Source: Actinobacteria bacterium OV320
GTDB lineage: Bacteria > Actinomycetota > Actinomycetes > Streptomycetales > Streptomycetaceae
Direction of reading: 5' to 3'
Assembly: GCA_001298545.1 (NCBI GenBank)
Contig: LJCX01000024.1
Location: 459,184 to 523,183 of the forward strand
DNA: 64,000 bases
Part shown: positions 40,485 through 49,522 of the stretch, piece after piece
Position numbering within the stretch: position 1 is the stretch's first letter
How the letters are laid out: each line of letters opens with the position of its first letter
Translations under genes and position numbers: made by a program
The notes under the pieces: model-generated
The model's database searches: none
Seen by the model: the letters and a program-made list of their open reading frames with translations, nothing else
Told to the model about the DNA's origin: nothing

Positions 40485-41938
40485 CCCGGCACATCCGGCA
40501 CGCCGCCGCGTTCTGCGCCCTGCTGCTGGTGGCGCTCCTGGTCAACGCCCTGCGCGTGCAGGTCGTCCAGTCCGGCAGGTACGACGACAACCCGGCCAAC
40601 CGGCGCGACTCCATCGCCCGGTACGCCCAGCCGCGCGGCGACATCCTGGTCGACGGCGCCCCCGTGACCGGCTCGCGGGACACAGGTGAACAGCTGCGCT
40701 ACGAGCGCACGTACCGCGACGGGCCGCTGTACGCGCCGGTGACCGGCTTCGCCTCGCAGGTGTACGGGACGACGTTCCTGGAGCACACCGGGGACAGCGT
40801 GCTCTCGGGGGCCGATCCGATGCTCTCGCCGTTCCCGCTGTGGAACGACGTCACGCACGGCCGGCCGCCCGGCGGCAACGTGGTGACGACCCTGAACCGC
40901 CGGGCCCAGCAGGCCGCGTACGAGGGGCTGGGCGGACGCAAGGGCGCGGTGGCGGCGGTGGAGCCGTCGACGGGGCGGGTGCTGGCGATGGTGTCCAGTC
41001 CCTCGTACGACCCCGCCGTGCTGTCCGGGAACGACCCCGCGGCCGAACGGGCCTGGGTGCGGCTGAACGGCGATCCGGACAAGCCGATGCTGAACCGGGC
41101 GGCGCGTCAGACGTATCCGCCGGGATCGACGTTCAAGGTGGTCACCGCGGCGGCGGCACTGGACGCGGGGGTGATCACCGATCTCGACGCGGCCACCGAC
41201 TCCCCCGCCCCCTACCGGCTGCCCGGGACGACGACGGGCCTGACGAACGAGGGCCCCGGCTGCGAGGACGCGCCGCTGCGGGACGCCTTCGAGTGGTCGT
41301 GCAACACGGTGTTCGCGAAGCTCGGCGTGGACACGGGCCTGGCCCGGATGACCCGGACGGCGCAGGCGTTCGGTTTCAACGACGTGGACGTGCGGATCCC
41401 GTTCGCCGTCGCGCCGAGCACCTTCGACACCTCGCTCGACCAGGCGCAGCTGGCGCTGTCCTCGATCGGCCAGTTCAACACCCGGGCGACCCCGCTGCAG
41501 ATGGCGATGGTGTCGGCGGCCGTGGCCGACGGGGGGCAGGTGCGCACGCCGTACCTGGTGGAGCGGACGACGCGGCGCGGCGGGGCCACGGTGGCCACGG
41601 CCGGCTCCCGCCCGTCCCGCCAGGCGATGCACCCCTCGACGGCGCGGTTGATGCGGGAACTGATGGTGGACGTGGTGCGGAAGGGCACCGGCACGAACGC
41701 CGCGATCCCCGGCGCGGTCGTCGGCGGCAAGACCGGCACCGCCCAGCACGGTCTCGGCAACGCCGGGATCCCGTACGCCTGGTTCGTCTCCTGGGCGCGG
41801 GGCGAGCGGGACATGGAGCCGAGCGTGGCGGTCGCGGTGGTGGTCGAGGACGGATCGGCCCGCCGCGGGGACATCACCGGGGGCGGGATGGCGGCGCCGA
41901 TCGCCCGGGCGGTGATGGAGGCGGTGCTCAAGTCGTGA
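40481..41938 (+). CDS. Class B penicillin-binding protein (transpeptidase)
   Basis: A 485-residue protein from TTG 40481, with GGAGG upstream and TTGA overlap with the SEDS gene. One N-terminal helix (about 9-25) anchors it. The short dimerisation domain precedes the transpeptidase domain with Ser216-x-x-Lys (PGSTFK), Ser-Cys-Asn at 273-275 and Lys-Thr-Gly at 417-419 (GGKTGTAQH), all intact. It crosslinks the glycan strands made by its SEDS partner and would be inhibited by beta-lactams. Its length matches the PbpA-type proteins of actinobacteria. Confidence 0.92.
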   Translation: MTRHIRHAAAFCALLLVALLVNALRVQVVQSGRYDDNPANRRDSIARYAQPRGDILVDGAPVTGSRDTGEQLRYERTYRDGPLYAPVTGFASQVYGTTFLEHTGDSVLSGADPMLSPFPLWNDVTHGRPPGGNVVTTLNRRAQQAAYEGLGGRKGAVAAVEPSTGRVLAMVSSPSYDPAVLSGNDPAAERAWVRLNGDPDKPMLNRAARQTYPPGSTFKVVTAAAALDAGVITDLDAATDSPAPYRLPGTTTGLTNEGPGCEDAPLRDAFEWSCNTVFAKLGVDTGLARMTRTAQAFGFNDVDVRIPFAVAPSTFDTSLDQAQLALSSIGQFNTRATPLQMAMVSAAVADGGQVRTPYLVERTTRRGGATVATAGSRPSRQAMHPSTARLMRELMVDVVRKGTGTNAAIPGAVVGGKTGTAQHGLGNAGIPYAWFVSWARGERDMEPSVAVAVVVEDGSARRGDITGGGMAAPIARAVMEAVLKS

Positions 41939-41983
41939 GACGGGGGGTACCGGGACCGCACAGGGGCGTCCTACGGTTCGCTC

Positions 41984-42514
41984 ATGACTGACACGAGCGC
42001 TGAGAACGTCACCGACACCGCCGCTTTCGAACTCGCCCAGGTCAACATCTCGCGTCTCAAGTTCCCCTTGGATTCACCGGAGTTGAAGGACTTCGTGGAC
42101 GCTCTCGACCCGGTCAACGCCACCGCGGAGGCGGCGGACGGCTATGTCTGGCGGCTCCAGTCCGACGGGGGCGACGCGACCGACATCCAGGTCTTCGGGG
42201 ACTCCTGGCTGATCATCAACATGACGGTGTGGCGGGACATCGACGCCCTGACCACGTTCATGTACCAGGGGCAGCACCGCGAGCTGCTCTCGCGCCGCCG
42301 GGAGTGGTTCGAGCGGGTGGCGGAGGCGATGACGGCCCTGTGGTGGGTCCCGGCGGGCCACCGCCCGACGGTCGCGGAGGCCGAGTCCCGCCTCCTCCAT
42401 CTGCGCGCGAACGGCCCGACCCCGTACGCCTTCGGCCTGCGCACGGCCTTCCCCGCACAGGGCGCGGAGCCGACGACGCTCTCGGTACCGGAGGACCTGG
42501 GCTGCTCGGTCTAA
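41984..42514 (+). CDS. DUF3291-domain protein
   Basis: A 176-residue soluble protein with the DUF3291 pattern: AFELAQVNISRLKFPLDSPE, then WLIINMTVWRDIDALTTFMY and RREWFERVAEAMTALWWVPA. The fold is an alpha/beta barrel dimer related to antibiotic-biosynthesis monooxygenases. No biochemical role is known. It is a single gene 46 bp after the PBP gene, perhaps read from the same transcript, followed by repeats. Confidence 0.82.
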   Translation: MTDTSAENVTDTAAFELAQVNISRLKFPLDSPELKDFVDALDPVNATAEAADGYVWRLQSDGGDATDIQVFGDSWLIINMTVWRDIDALTTFMYQGQHRELLSRRREWFERVAEAMTALWWVPAGHRPTVAEAESRLLHLRANGPTPYAFGLRTAFPAQGAEPTTLSVPEDLGCSV

Positions 42515-42630
42515 CCGGTCGGCCGGTCCCGTCGACCGATCCCGCCTGGAGGACCAGCCGGTCGCCGGCTGTTCCCCCACCGACCGGTCGGCCCGGCCTC
42601 TCCCCCGACGCCGGTCGGCCCGGCCGAGGG

Positions 42631-42702
42631 GCTAGGGACTGGGGGCTGAGGGCTAGGGGCTGGGGGCTGGGGACTGAGGGCTGGGGGCTGGGGGCTGGGG
42701 GG
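42631..42702. repeat. Simple GGGGCT-rich repeat
   Basis: About ten degenerate copies of GGGGCTGG/GGGACTGA lie between two convergent genes, directly after the stop of the broken gene at 42703. It probably grew by slippage. Confidence 0.75.
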
Positions 42703-43153
42703 CTAGGGAAGCGGGATCCGGAACGGGCCGCCGGGCCCGGGCCTGTTGTGGCCGCAGTCGATCTCGTTGCCGTCGACGTCCCCGACGTAGGCGGGCAGCA
42801 CCTCGGCGTGCACGGTCACCGTCCCCGGCCTGTGGTCCACTTCGAACGCCTCGGACGTCCCGGCCGCCTCGGACACCCCGTCGCCCGGCCACCCGAGCGT
42901 CCCCCCCGACGTAGGCGGGCAGCACCTCGGCGTGCACGGTCACCGTCCCCGGCCTGTGGTCCACTTCGAACGCCTCGGACGTCCCGGCCGCCTCGGACAC
43001 CCCGTCGCCCGGCCACCCGAGCGTCCAGATCACGAAGGTCTCGCCGGGTCGCATCCAGTGATCGCTGCCGTACGGCTCGAGGATGAGTTCGAGCAGCTCA
43101 CCGCCGGAGTTGCGCACCCGGAGCGCGGCAATGGGCCGCACCTCGGCGGTCAT
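42703..43153 (-). pseudogene. Gene of unknown function frameshifted by a 124-bp tandem duplication
   Basis: The start (ATG 43153, MTAEVRPIAALRVRNSGGEL) overlaps the stop of the ADP-ribosylglycohydrolase gene (ATGA). The frame is sound to VLPAYVG, where a 124-bp segment is repeated. Because 124 is not a multiple of three, the second copy is read out of frame and runs on to 42653 as 166 residues with an Arg/Gly-rich tail. Removing one copy restores a 108-residue protein ending GGPFRIPLP at 42703. The intact protein would be a small soluble domain (EPYGSDHWMRPGETFVIWTL). Either a recent mutation or an assembly error is possible. Confidence 0.85.
42780..43026. repeat. 124-bp direct tandem duplication
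   Basis: The first copy (42780-42902) and second copy (42904-43026) are identical over about 120 bp. They join at a C-run (4 C in one copy, 7 at the junction), which suggests slippage or unequal crossing-over at short C-runs. Confidence 0.95.
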
Positions 43154-44064
43154 CGGTGCCCCGCCGTCCCGGGCAGAGGCTCCCGGCGCTCCAGCCACGG
43201 TGCGGGGACGGCGTCGACTCCGGTGCGGGCGGCCACGATGCCGCCGGTGATGGCGCAGGTGGTATCGACGTCGCCGAAGCCCTCGGCGGTGGCCCACAGC
43301 GCGGCGACGAGATCGTCGGGATGGCGGGCGGCGCACCAGACGGCGAAGGGCACGGTGTCGTCGGCGCGGATGCGCTGACCGTTGCCGAGGAGGTCGGAGG
43401 CCTTCCACGGCTCGGTGGTGAAGGGGAGTTCGGCGGCGCGGGCGAGGCCGTCGCGGGTGGCGCTGTCCGGGGTCAGCTCGGCCACCGCGGCGATGCTCAG
43501 CTGCCGACGCGTGGAGAGCGCCGCCGCCACCGCGACGGCGACCGCGCCCGCGATGCCCTCCGGGTGGGCATGGGTGACCTCGGCGGAGCGGGTGGCCTGC
43601 TCGACGACCCGGGGAAGACTGGAGCGGAACCAGGCGCCCAGCGGCGCCACCCGCATCGCGGACCCGTTGCCGAGGCTGCCCTCGCCGCCGAAGAGCTCGC
43701 GGCTGAACTCGGGCCACCGGTCGGGTTCCTGGAGCAGTCGCGGCAGCAGTTGGTGCATGCCGTGGCCGTAGCCACGGGCCGGGTCGGCGTCGAAGCCGAG
43801 CGCGAAGGCGAGGGCGAGGTCCCGCTGCCGCACCTCCCCGTACTGGTCGAGCACCCGGACGAGGCCGAGGGCCATCGCCGTGTCGTCGGTCCAGTGCCAG
43901 TCCGGTTCCTCGGGCATCCGGCGGGCGCGGACCTCCTCGTACGCCTGCCGGGGATCCCGGAAGAGCGGGAACCAGCGCTCCCCGAACGCGTCCCCGAGGG
44001 CCAGGCCCTCCAGACTGCGGCGGGCGGCGGCGCGGCCGGCGTCGTTTCCGTGCGCGGAGCTCAA
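43150..44064 (-). CDS. ADP-ribosylglycohydrolase family protein
   Basis: A 304-residue protein from TTG 44064. The all-helical DraG-like domain shows both metal-binding motifs: WTDDTAMAL (57-65) and GDVDTTCAITGG (about 264-275), plus GNGSAMRVAPLG (about 132-143). It would remove ADP-ribose from proteins, DNA or small molecules. It is coupled to the broken gene downstream, which may have served as a partner or immunity-type protein; no ADP-ribosyltransferase is adjacent. Confidence 0.88.
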   Translation of the reverse strand: MSSAHGNDAGRAAARRSLEGLALGDAFGERWFPLFRDPRQAYEEVRARRMPEEPDWHWTDDTAMALGLVRVLDQYGEVRQRDLALAFALGFDADPARGYGHGMHQLLPRLLQEPDRWPEFSRELFGGEGSLGNGSAMRVAPLGAWFRSSLPRVVEQATRSAEVTHAHPEGIAGAVAVAVAAALSTRRQLSIAAVAELTPDSATRDGLARAAELPFTTEPWKASDLLGNGQRIRADDTVPFAVWCAARHPDDLVAALWATAEGFGDVDTTCAITGGIVAARTGVDAVPAPWLERREPLPGTAGHR

Positions 44065-44119
44065 GTCGGTTCCCCCTACGGCTCGTGGAGGCCGATTCTC
44101 GCAGACACCCGTTCGGGAC

Positions 44120-44242
44120 CCGGATCGATGACCGGATCAATGACCGGGTCGAGAGCCGGATCGAGAACCGGATCGAGAACCGGAGCAATAAATGGTGCTT
44201 GAGGGATTGACGGCCTTGCTGACAAGCAGTCTCATAAGAGCC
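44120..44242. promoter_or_regulatory. Six 12-bp direct repeats followed by a candidate promoter
   Basis: Six in-register 12-bp units run 44120-44191, the first five starting CCGG-A/G-TC (for example CCGGATCGAGAA, twice). A TTGACG (44207-44212) then precedes, after 17 bp, a weak TCTCAT (44230-44235). Transcription from it would start near the ATG at 44243, so the diiron gene may be leaderless. The repeats could be sites for the TetR protein encoded downstream. Confidence 0.5.
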
Positions 44243-45181
44243 ATGACGACCCTCACCGATGCCGACGCGCTGGAAGGGCTGCGGGACGCGCTGGGCCTGC
44301 TCAAGGACCGGGAGCAGGTGGCCGAGCGGCTGCTCGCGTCCTCCGCCAAGCACTCGTTCGACCCCGACAAGGAGCTGGACTGGGACGCCCCCTTCGAGGA
44401 GGGCAAGTGGTTCTGGCCGCCGGAGCTGGTGTCGCTGTACGACACGCCGATGTGGCGGCGGATGAGCGAGGAACAGCGGATCCTGCTGTCCCGGCACGAG
44501 GCCGCCGCGCTCGCCTCGCTCGGGATCTGGTTCGAGCTGATCCTCATGCAGCTGCTCGTCCGGCACATCTACGACAAGGCGGCGACGAGCGCGCATGTGC
44601 GGTACGCGCTGACCGAGATCGAGGACGAGTGCCGGCACTCGAAGATGTTCGCCCGGCTGATCACCCGGGGCGGGACGCCCTACTACCCGGTGAGCCGTGC
44701 CCATCAGAACCTGGGCCGGCTGTTCAAGACGATCTCCACGACCCCCGGTTCCTTCACCGCGACCCTGCTCGGCGAGGAGGTCCTCGACTGGATGCAGCGG
44801 CTGACCTTCCCCGACGAGCGGGTCCAGCCGCTGGTCCGGGGCGTCACCCGGATCCACGTCGTGGAGGAGGCCCGGCACGTGCGCTACGCCCGTGAGGAGC
44901 TGCGCCGCCAGATGATGACGGCGCCGAAGTGGTCCCAGGAGTTCACCAGGGTCACGTCGGGCGAGTTCGCGCGGGTGTTCTCCGTGGCGTTCGTGAATCC
45001 GGACGTCTACACGAACGTGGGCCTGGACCAGCGGGAGGCCGTGGCGCAGGTGCGGGCGAGCGGGCACCGGCGGGAGGTCATGCAGACGGGATCGAAGAAG
45101 CTGACGGACTTCCTGGACGACATCGGGGTGCTGCGGGGCGTCGGGCGGCGGCTGTGGAGGTCGTCCGGACTGCTGGCGTGA
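44243..45181 (+). CDS. AurF-like diiron oxygenase
   Basis: A 312-residue all-helical protein; ATG 44243 is preferred to 44192. It shows ferritin-like metal ligands: Glu near 98 (GIWFELILMQLL), EIEDECRHSKMF (about 125-136), LLGEEVLDWMQ (about 176-186) and HVVEEARHVRYAREE (205-219), in the order of AurF-type N-oxygenases. AurF converts aryl amines to nitro compounds; many chromosomal homologues have unknown substrates. It is followed 46 bp downstream by a TetR gene in the same direction. Confidence 0.82.
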   Translation: MTTLTDADALEGLRDALGLLKDREQVAERLLASSAKHSFDPDKELDWDAPFEEGKWFWPPELVSLYDTPMWRRMSEEQRILLSRHEAAALASLGIWFELILMQLLVRHIYDKAATSAHVRYALTEIEDECRHSKMFARLITRGGTPYYPVSRAHQNLGRLFKTISTTPGSFTATLLGEEVLDWMQRLTFPDERVQPLVRGVTRIHVVEEARHVRYAREELRRQMMTAPKWSQEFTRVTSGEFARVFSVAFVNPDVYTNVGLDQREAVAQVRASGHRREVMQTGSKKLTDFLDDIGVLRGVGRRLWRSSGLLA

Positions 45182-45227
45182 CCCGGCCGCGGGCACGGGG
45201 CGGCGGTGGGCGATTACGCTGCACGTC

Positions 45228-45878
45228 ATGACCCCCGCCGCCCCCGCCTACCGTCGCCTCAGCGTCGAGGAGCGCCGCAGCCAGCTGCTCGAGGCCGCGC
45301 TCTCCCTCTTCGCGCACCGCGTCCCCGAGGACGTCTCGCTGGACGACGTGGCGGAGGCCGCCGGGGTGTCCCGGCCACTCGTCTACCGGTACTTCCCCGG
45401 CGGCAAGCAGCAGCTCTACGAGGCCGCCCTGCGCTCCGCCGCCGAGGAGCTGCACCACTGCTTCGACGAGCCCCACGACGGCCCGCTGCTCCCCCGCCTC
45501 GCCCGCGCCCTCGACCGCTACCTGACGTTCGTCGGCCGGCACGACGCCGGCTTCAGCGCCCTGCTCCAGGGCGGCAGCGTCGTCGAGACGTCCCGGACGA
45601 CCGCCATCGTCGACGGCGTACGGCGGGCCGCCGCCGAGCACATCTACAGCCATCTGGGGGTCCCGGATCCCGGGCCGCGGCTCCGGATGACCGTACGGAT
45701 GTGGATCACCGCGGTCGAGGCGGCCTCCCTCATCTGGCTCGACGAGGACAAGCAGCCGCCCGCCGACGAGCTGCGGGACTGGCTGGTGGACCAGTTCGTG
45801 GCCGTCCTCACGGTGACCGCGGCGCGGGACGCGCAGACCGCCGAACTGGTCCGGGGTGCGCTCGCGGCGGAGACCTGA
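45228..45878 (+). CDS. TetR-family regulator
   Basis: A 216-residue regulator. The N-terminal HTH is standard (EAALSLFAHRVPEDVSLDDV, AEAAGVSRPLVYRYFPGGKQ, about 22-62) and the helical ligand domain has the TetR_C pattern. Co-directional with the diiron oxygenase gene, it probably represses it; the 12-bp repeats at 44120-44191 are candidate sites. No dyad typical of TetR operators is obvious in the 46-bp gap. Confidence 0.85.
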   Translation: MTPAAPAYRRLSVEERRSQLLEAALSLFAHRVPEDVSLDDVAEAAGVSRPLVYRYFPGGKQQLYEAALRSAAEELHHCFDEPHDGPLLPRLARALDRYLTFVGRHDAGFSALLQGGSVVETSRTTAIVDGVRRAAAEHIYSHLGVPDPGPRLRMTVRMWITAVEAASLIWLDEDKQPPADELRDWLVDQFVAVLTVTAARDAQTAELVRGALAAET

Positions 45879-45892
45879 TCGACACTGGTGCG

Positions 45893-46255
45893 GTGAAGAG
45901 CCAAGACACCCCCTTCGAGGGCGGCCCCATGGACGGCCGGGTGCTGCCCGTGCTGCTGGGCCCCACCGGGCACCCGCCGAAGACGTACCGCATCCCCGTC
46001 CCCGACGCGGCCGGCGGCCCGCCCACCGTCCTGGTCTACCGGCGTGTGCCGCGCGGCCACAGCAGGAAGCTCGGACTGCCCCAGGGCTGGAAGTACGAGT
46101 TCGCCGCCGAGGGCGACAAGGGCGCGGGCAGGTGGAGCGGCGGCCCGGGCGGACTGAAGTGGCCGTGGTCGAAACCCGGCACCACGCCCGGCACCACGTC
46201 CGACACCACGCCCGACGCCACGCCGGGCGGACGGCGGGACGACGCCGACGAGTGA
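45893..46255 (+). CDS. Small protein of unknown function
   Basis: A 120-residue protein from GTG 45893. Residues 1-80 form a compact basic domain (KSQDTPFEGGPMDGRVLPVL, HSRKLGLPQGWKYEFAAEGD). The tail has Thr/Pro repeats (TTPGTTSDTTPDATPGG). No membrane segment or motif is seen. It is separated from the TetR stop by 14 bp and probably shares its transcript. Confidence 0.55.
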   Translation: MKSQDTPFEGGPMDGRVLPVLLGPTGHPPKTYRIPVPDAAGGPPTVLVYRRVPRGHSRKLGLPQGWKYEFAAEGDKGAGRWSGGPGGLKWPWSKPGTTPGTTSDTTPDATPGGRRDDADE

Positions 46256-46358
46256 CCCCGTTGCGCCGAACCGCGCACCTCCAGCGCGCGGGCCGCGCCC
46301 GCGCGCCTGATGCTCGCCCTACGGGATGGAGGGGCCACCCCGCAGCGGAGGTGATGGC

Positions 46359-47627
46359 GTGTCAGGAAGACTGCTGCGTCTGGCCTGTACGGTCGCGACG
46401 GCCGCGCTCGCCGTACAGGCCGTCCTGGGCCCCGGGCTCGCCGTGGCGGCACCGGAGCCCCCGGAGCCCGGCGAACGGACGGTGACCACACCGGGGACGC
46501 CCAAGACGCCAAAGACACCGGAGACACCGGAGACACCGGACCCGGAGGAACAGTCGACGGCCGAGTCAGACAGCCCGGACGGCCCGGACGACCCGGACGA
46601 CCCGGACGGCCCGGACGACGAAGAGCGGACCGTCGCCGAACTGCTGACGGAGCTTCAGCGGCTGTACCAGGAGGCCGAACGGGCCACCGAGGCCTTCAAC
46701 GGCACCGAGGAACAGCTGAAGCGGCGGCGGGCCGAGACCGGGCGGCTGGACGCCGCCCTGGTGAAGGCCCGGCTCTCCCTGCACCGGAGCCGGGGCGCGG
46801 CCGGACGGCTGGCCCGCCAGCAGTACCAGGGCAGCACCGACATCTCCCCGTACGTACGGCTGCTGCTCGCCCGCGATCCGCAGCACGCCCTCGACCAGGG
46901 GCATCTGATCGGCCAGTTGGCGCGCGAACGGGCCGGGACGGTCGGACGGCTGGCGAGCGGCGAACGCCTGGCCGACGGGCTGGCCCGCAAGGCCCGCGCC
47001 GCACTCGACGAACAGCTCACCCTCACCGAACGCCGGAAGAAGGAGCGCGACGACGTGACCCGGCGCCTGGCCGACGTCGAGGAACTCCTCGCCTCCCTCA
47101 CCGCCGAGCAGCTCGCCGCCCTCGCCGAACTGGAACGGGACAGCGTGGCGCGGGCGCAGGAGAAGCTCATGGCGTCCGGCGCGCTCGCCGAGGACCGCAA
47201 GCCGTCGAAGGAGGGCGAGAAGGCCGTGCGGTACGCCGTACGGCAGATCGGGAAGCCGTACGAGTGGGGCGCGGAAGGCCCGAGGTCGTACGACTGCTCG
47301 GGCCTGACGTCCGAGGCCTGGGGGCACGCCGGGACACCGATCCCGCGGACCAGCGAGGAGCAGTGGGCGCGCCTGCCGAGGATCCCGCTGACCCGGCTGC
47401 GCCCCGGCGACCTGGTGATCTACTTCCCCGAGGCCACCCATGTCGCGATGTATCTGGGCGCGGGCAAGGTGGTCCAGGCGCCGCGAACCGGCGAACAGGT
47501 CAAGATCACCGAGATCGCGGCCCAACCGGTCCTCGGAGCCGTACGCCCGGACGCGCCGCCCGCGAAGGTACCCGCTCGGGCTCCCGTCAAGAGCCCCGCT
47601 CAGGCCCCCGCGACCGAACCCAGGTAG
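46359..47627 (+). CDS. Secreted NlpC/P60 peptidoglycan hydrolase
   Basis: A 422-residue protein from GTG 46359 (GGAGG upstream). The signal peptide ends near LAVAAPEP. An acidic Pro/Asp linker with DPDDPDGPDD-type repeats leads to a long coiled coil (about 85-265), then the catalytic NlpC/P60 domain (about 280-385): Cys313 in SYDCSGLTSE and His361 in ATHVAMYLG. The RipA-like layout fits a D,L-endopeptidase cleaving stem peptides, used for growth or spore separation. Its 3' end overlaps the convergent monooxygenase gene by 28 bp. Confidence 0.88.
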   Translation: MSGRLLRLACTVATAALAVQAVLGPGLAVAAPEPPEPGERTVTTPGTPKTPKTPETPETPDPEEQSTAESDSPDGPDDPDDPDGPDDEERTVAELLTELQRLYQEAERATEAFNGTEEQLKRRRAETGRLDAALVKARLSLHRSRGAAGRLARQQYQGSTDISPYVRLLLARDPQHALDQGHLIGQLARERAGTVGRLASGERLADGLARKARAALDEQLTLTERRKKERDDVTRRLADVEELLASLTAEQLAALAELERDSVARAQEKLMASGALAEDRKPSKEGEKAVRYAVRQIGKPYEWGAEGPRSYDCSGLTSEAWGHAGTPIPRTSEEQWARLPRIPLTRLRPGDLVIYFPEATHVAMYLGAGKVVQAPRTGEQVKITEIAAQPVLGAVRPDAPPAKVPARAPVKSPAQAPATEPR

Positions 47628-48853
47628 GCCGCGGTCTTCTCCGGCTCGTAGAAGAAGTTCTCGAAGTCGGCCGGGTCGTTGAAGGCGTTGGCGAAACGAT
47701 CAGCCACGGGGGGCAGCTGCCCGGCCGCGCCCAGCAGGTTGATGATGTGCTCCGGCGGCGGGGCCAGCATCGCGTTGGTCCACTTGGTGACGTGCTGGGC
47801 GGTGTCCCAGTACCGGTCGAAGGTGGCGCGCATCCACTCCTCGTCGAACTCCTTCTCGCCGCGCTCGAGGATCGAGGAGAGGTACGCGGCCGCGCACTTG
47901 GACGCCGAGTTGGAGCCCTGCCCGGTGATCGGGTCGTTGGCGACGACGACGTCGGCGACGCCGAGCACCAGACCGCCACCGGGGAGGCGGCCGACGGGGT
48001 TGCGGACGGTGGGCGCGTAGCGGCCGGCCAGGGTGCCGCCGGCGTCGGTCAGTTCGACCTTGGTGGCCCGCGCGTACTCCCAGGGCGTGAACTTCTCCAT
48101 GAGCTCCAGGGTCAGGGAGAGGTGCTCGGCCGGGTCCTTGACGCCCTTGAAGGCGTCCAGCGGGCCGCCGGGTATGCCCTCCCAGAACAGGATGTCCGCG
48201 CGGCCGGAGGTGGTGAGCGTCGGCATGACGAACAGTTCGCCGACGCCGGGGACGAGGTTGCAGCGGACCGCGTCCAGGTCCGGGTGCTCCGGGCGCGGGC
48301 CCAGTCCGTGCACGTAGGCGACGGCGAGGGCGCGCTGCGGCTCGGTGTAGGGGGAGCGCTCCGGGTCGCGGCCGAACATCTGGACGAGCTCGCCCTTGCC
48401 GGCCGAGACCAGGACCAGGTCGTAGGCGCGGGAGAAGTAGTCGAGGTCGGAGACCGCCGCGCCGTGGATCACCAGCTGGCCGCCGCGCTGGGCGAACGTC
48501 TCCATCCAGCCGGCCATCTTCACCCGCTGGTCGACGGACTGCGCGTACCCGTCGAGCCTGCCCAGCCAGTCGATCGCGCGCTGTGTGGGGCCCGGGTCGT
48601 GCGAACCGGGGGCCGCCACCGAGACGCCCAGCCCGCCGATCTTCGGGGCCTGCTGCTCCCAGAAGTTCAGCTGGAGGTCGCGCTCGTGCTGGAGGGCGGT
48701 GTGGAACATGCACTGCGTCGACATGACCCGGCCGGAGCGGATCTCGTCCGCCGTCCGGTTCGACATCAGGGTGACCTCGTACCCGTGCGACTGGAGGCCG
48801 AGGGCGAGCTGGAGACCGGACTGGCCGGCTCCGACGACGAGTATCTTCCGCAT
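47600..48853 (-). CDS. Styrene/indole-type FAD monooxygenase
   Basis: A 417-residue flavoprotein. The Rossmann motif VGAGQSGLQLALGLQSHGYE is at the start and the FAD-binding GVADVVVANDPITGQGSNSA lies near 310. This is the StyA (group E) style: FAD is reduced by a separate StyB-like reductase, which is not encoded next to it. AAGGAGAG precedes the ATG. It follows cvnD by 24 bp in the same direction, so the conservon transcript may continue into it, in the place where several conservons have a P450. Confidence 0.88.
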   Translation of the reverse strand: MRKILVVGAGQSGLQLALGLQSHGYEVTLMSNRTADEIRSGRVMSTQCMFHTALQHERDLQLNFWEQQAPKIGGLGVSVAAPGSHDPGPTQRAIDWLGRLDGYAQSVDQRVKMAGWMETFAQRGGQLVIHGAAVSDLDYFSRAYDLVLVSAGKGELVQMFGRDPERSPYTEPQRALAVAYVHGLGPRPEHPDLDAVRCNLVPGVGELFVMPTLTTSGRADILFWEGIPGGPLDAFKGVKDPAEHLSLTLELMEKFTPWEYARATKVELTDAGGTLAGRYAPTVRNPVGRLPGGGLVLGVADVVVANDPITGQGSNSASKCAAAYLSSILERGEKEFDEEWMRATFDRYWDTAQHVTKWTNAMLAPPPEHIINLLGAAGQLPPVADRFANAFNDPADFENFFYEPEKTAAYLGSVAGA

Positions 48854-48877
48854 GCGGGGAACTCTCCTTGAAGGGCC

Positions 48878-49522
48878 TTACTCGGGGGTTTCGTCGAGCG
48901 CGTGGCCCACCAGGGCCAGGAGGGTCTCGATCACCGAGATCCGGCGCCGCGCATCCATGATCATGACAGGTATGTGCGCGGGGATCGTCAGCGCCTCCCG
49001 CACGTCCGCCGGCTCGAACGCCTCGCTGCCGTCGAAGTGGTTGACGGCGACGACGTACGGCAGCCCGCAGCTCTCGAAGTAGTCCAGCGCGGGGAAGCAG
49101 TCCTTCAGCCGGCGGGTGTCGGCCAGTACGACCGCGCCGATCGCGCCGCGCACGAGGTCGTCCCACATGAACCAGAACCGCTGCTGCCCCGGCGTACCGA
49201 ACAGGTAGAGCACCAGGTCGTCGTCGAGGGTGAGCCGGCCGTAGTCCATGGCGACCGTCGTGGTGACCTTCTCCGGGGTGCCGGTGAGGTCGTCGGTCCC
49301 CTCGCTGGCCTCGGTCATCAGCGCCTCCGTCTGGAGGGGCTCGATCTCCGAGACGGTGCCCACCAGGGTGGTCTTGCCGACGCCGAAACCGCCCGCCACC
49401 ACGATCTTCGTGGCGATGGGGGCACGGGTGCGGTCCGTCTGCCAGGGCTGCAGGGGCTCGTCGGGTTCGGCCTCGACGAAGGGGGAGACGCCACGAGCGG
49501 CGTCAGAGACGACGGAGTCCAC
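48878..49522 (-). CDS. cvnD: Conservon GTPase CvnD
   Basis: A 214-residue Ras-like small GTPase of the MglA/Cvn type. The P-loop is GGFGVGKT (44-51), the G3-like segment is LFGTPGQQRFWFMWDD (109-124) and the G4-like NHFD sits near 156. The GTG start lies inside the end of cvnC (20-bp overlap). CvnD-type GTPases form a membrane complex with CvnA-C, resembling eukaryotic G-protein systems, and influence development and secondary metabolism in Streptomyces. Confidence 0.93.
   Translation of the reverse strand: MDSVVSDAARGVSPFVEAEPDEPLQPWQTDRTRAPIATKIVVAGGFGVGKTTLVGTVSEIEPLQTEALMTEASEGTDDLTGTPEKVTTTVAMDYGRLTLDDDLVLYLFGTPGQQRFWFMWDDLVRGAIGAVVLADTRRLKDCFPALDYFESCGLPYVVAVNHFDGSEAFEPADVREALTIPAHIPVMIMDARRRISVIETLLALVGHALDETPE

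Noticed and set aside
42653..45229. 858-codon minus-strand frame spanning several genes
   Set aside because: It crosses the ADP-ribosylglycohydrolase and AurF genes in a wrong frame; only its last part coincides with the real small gene broken by the duplication.
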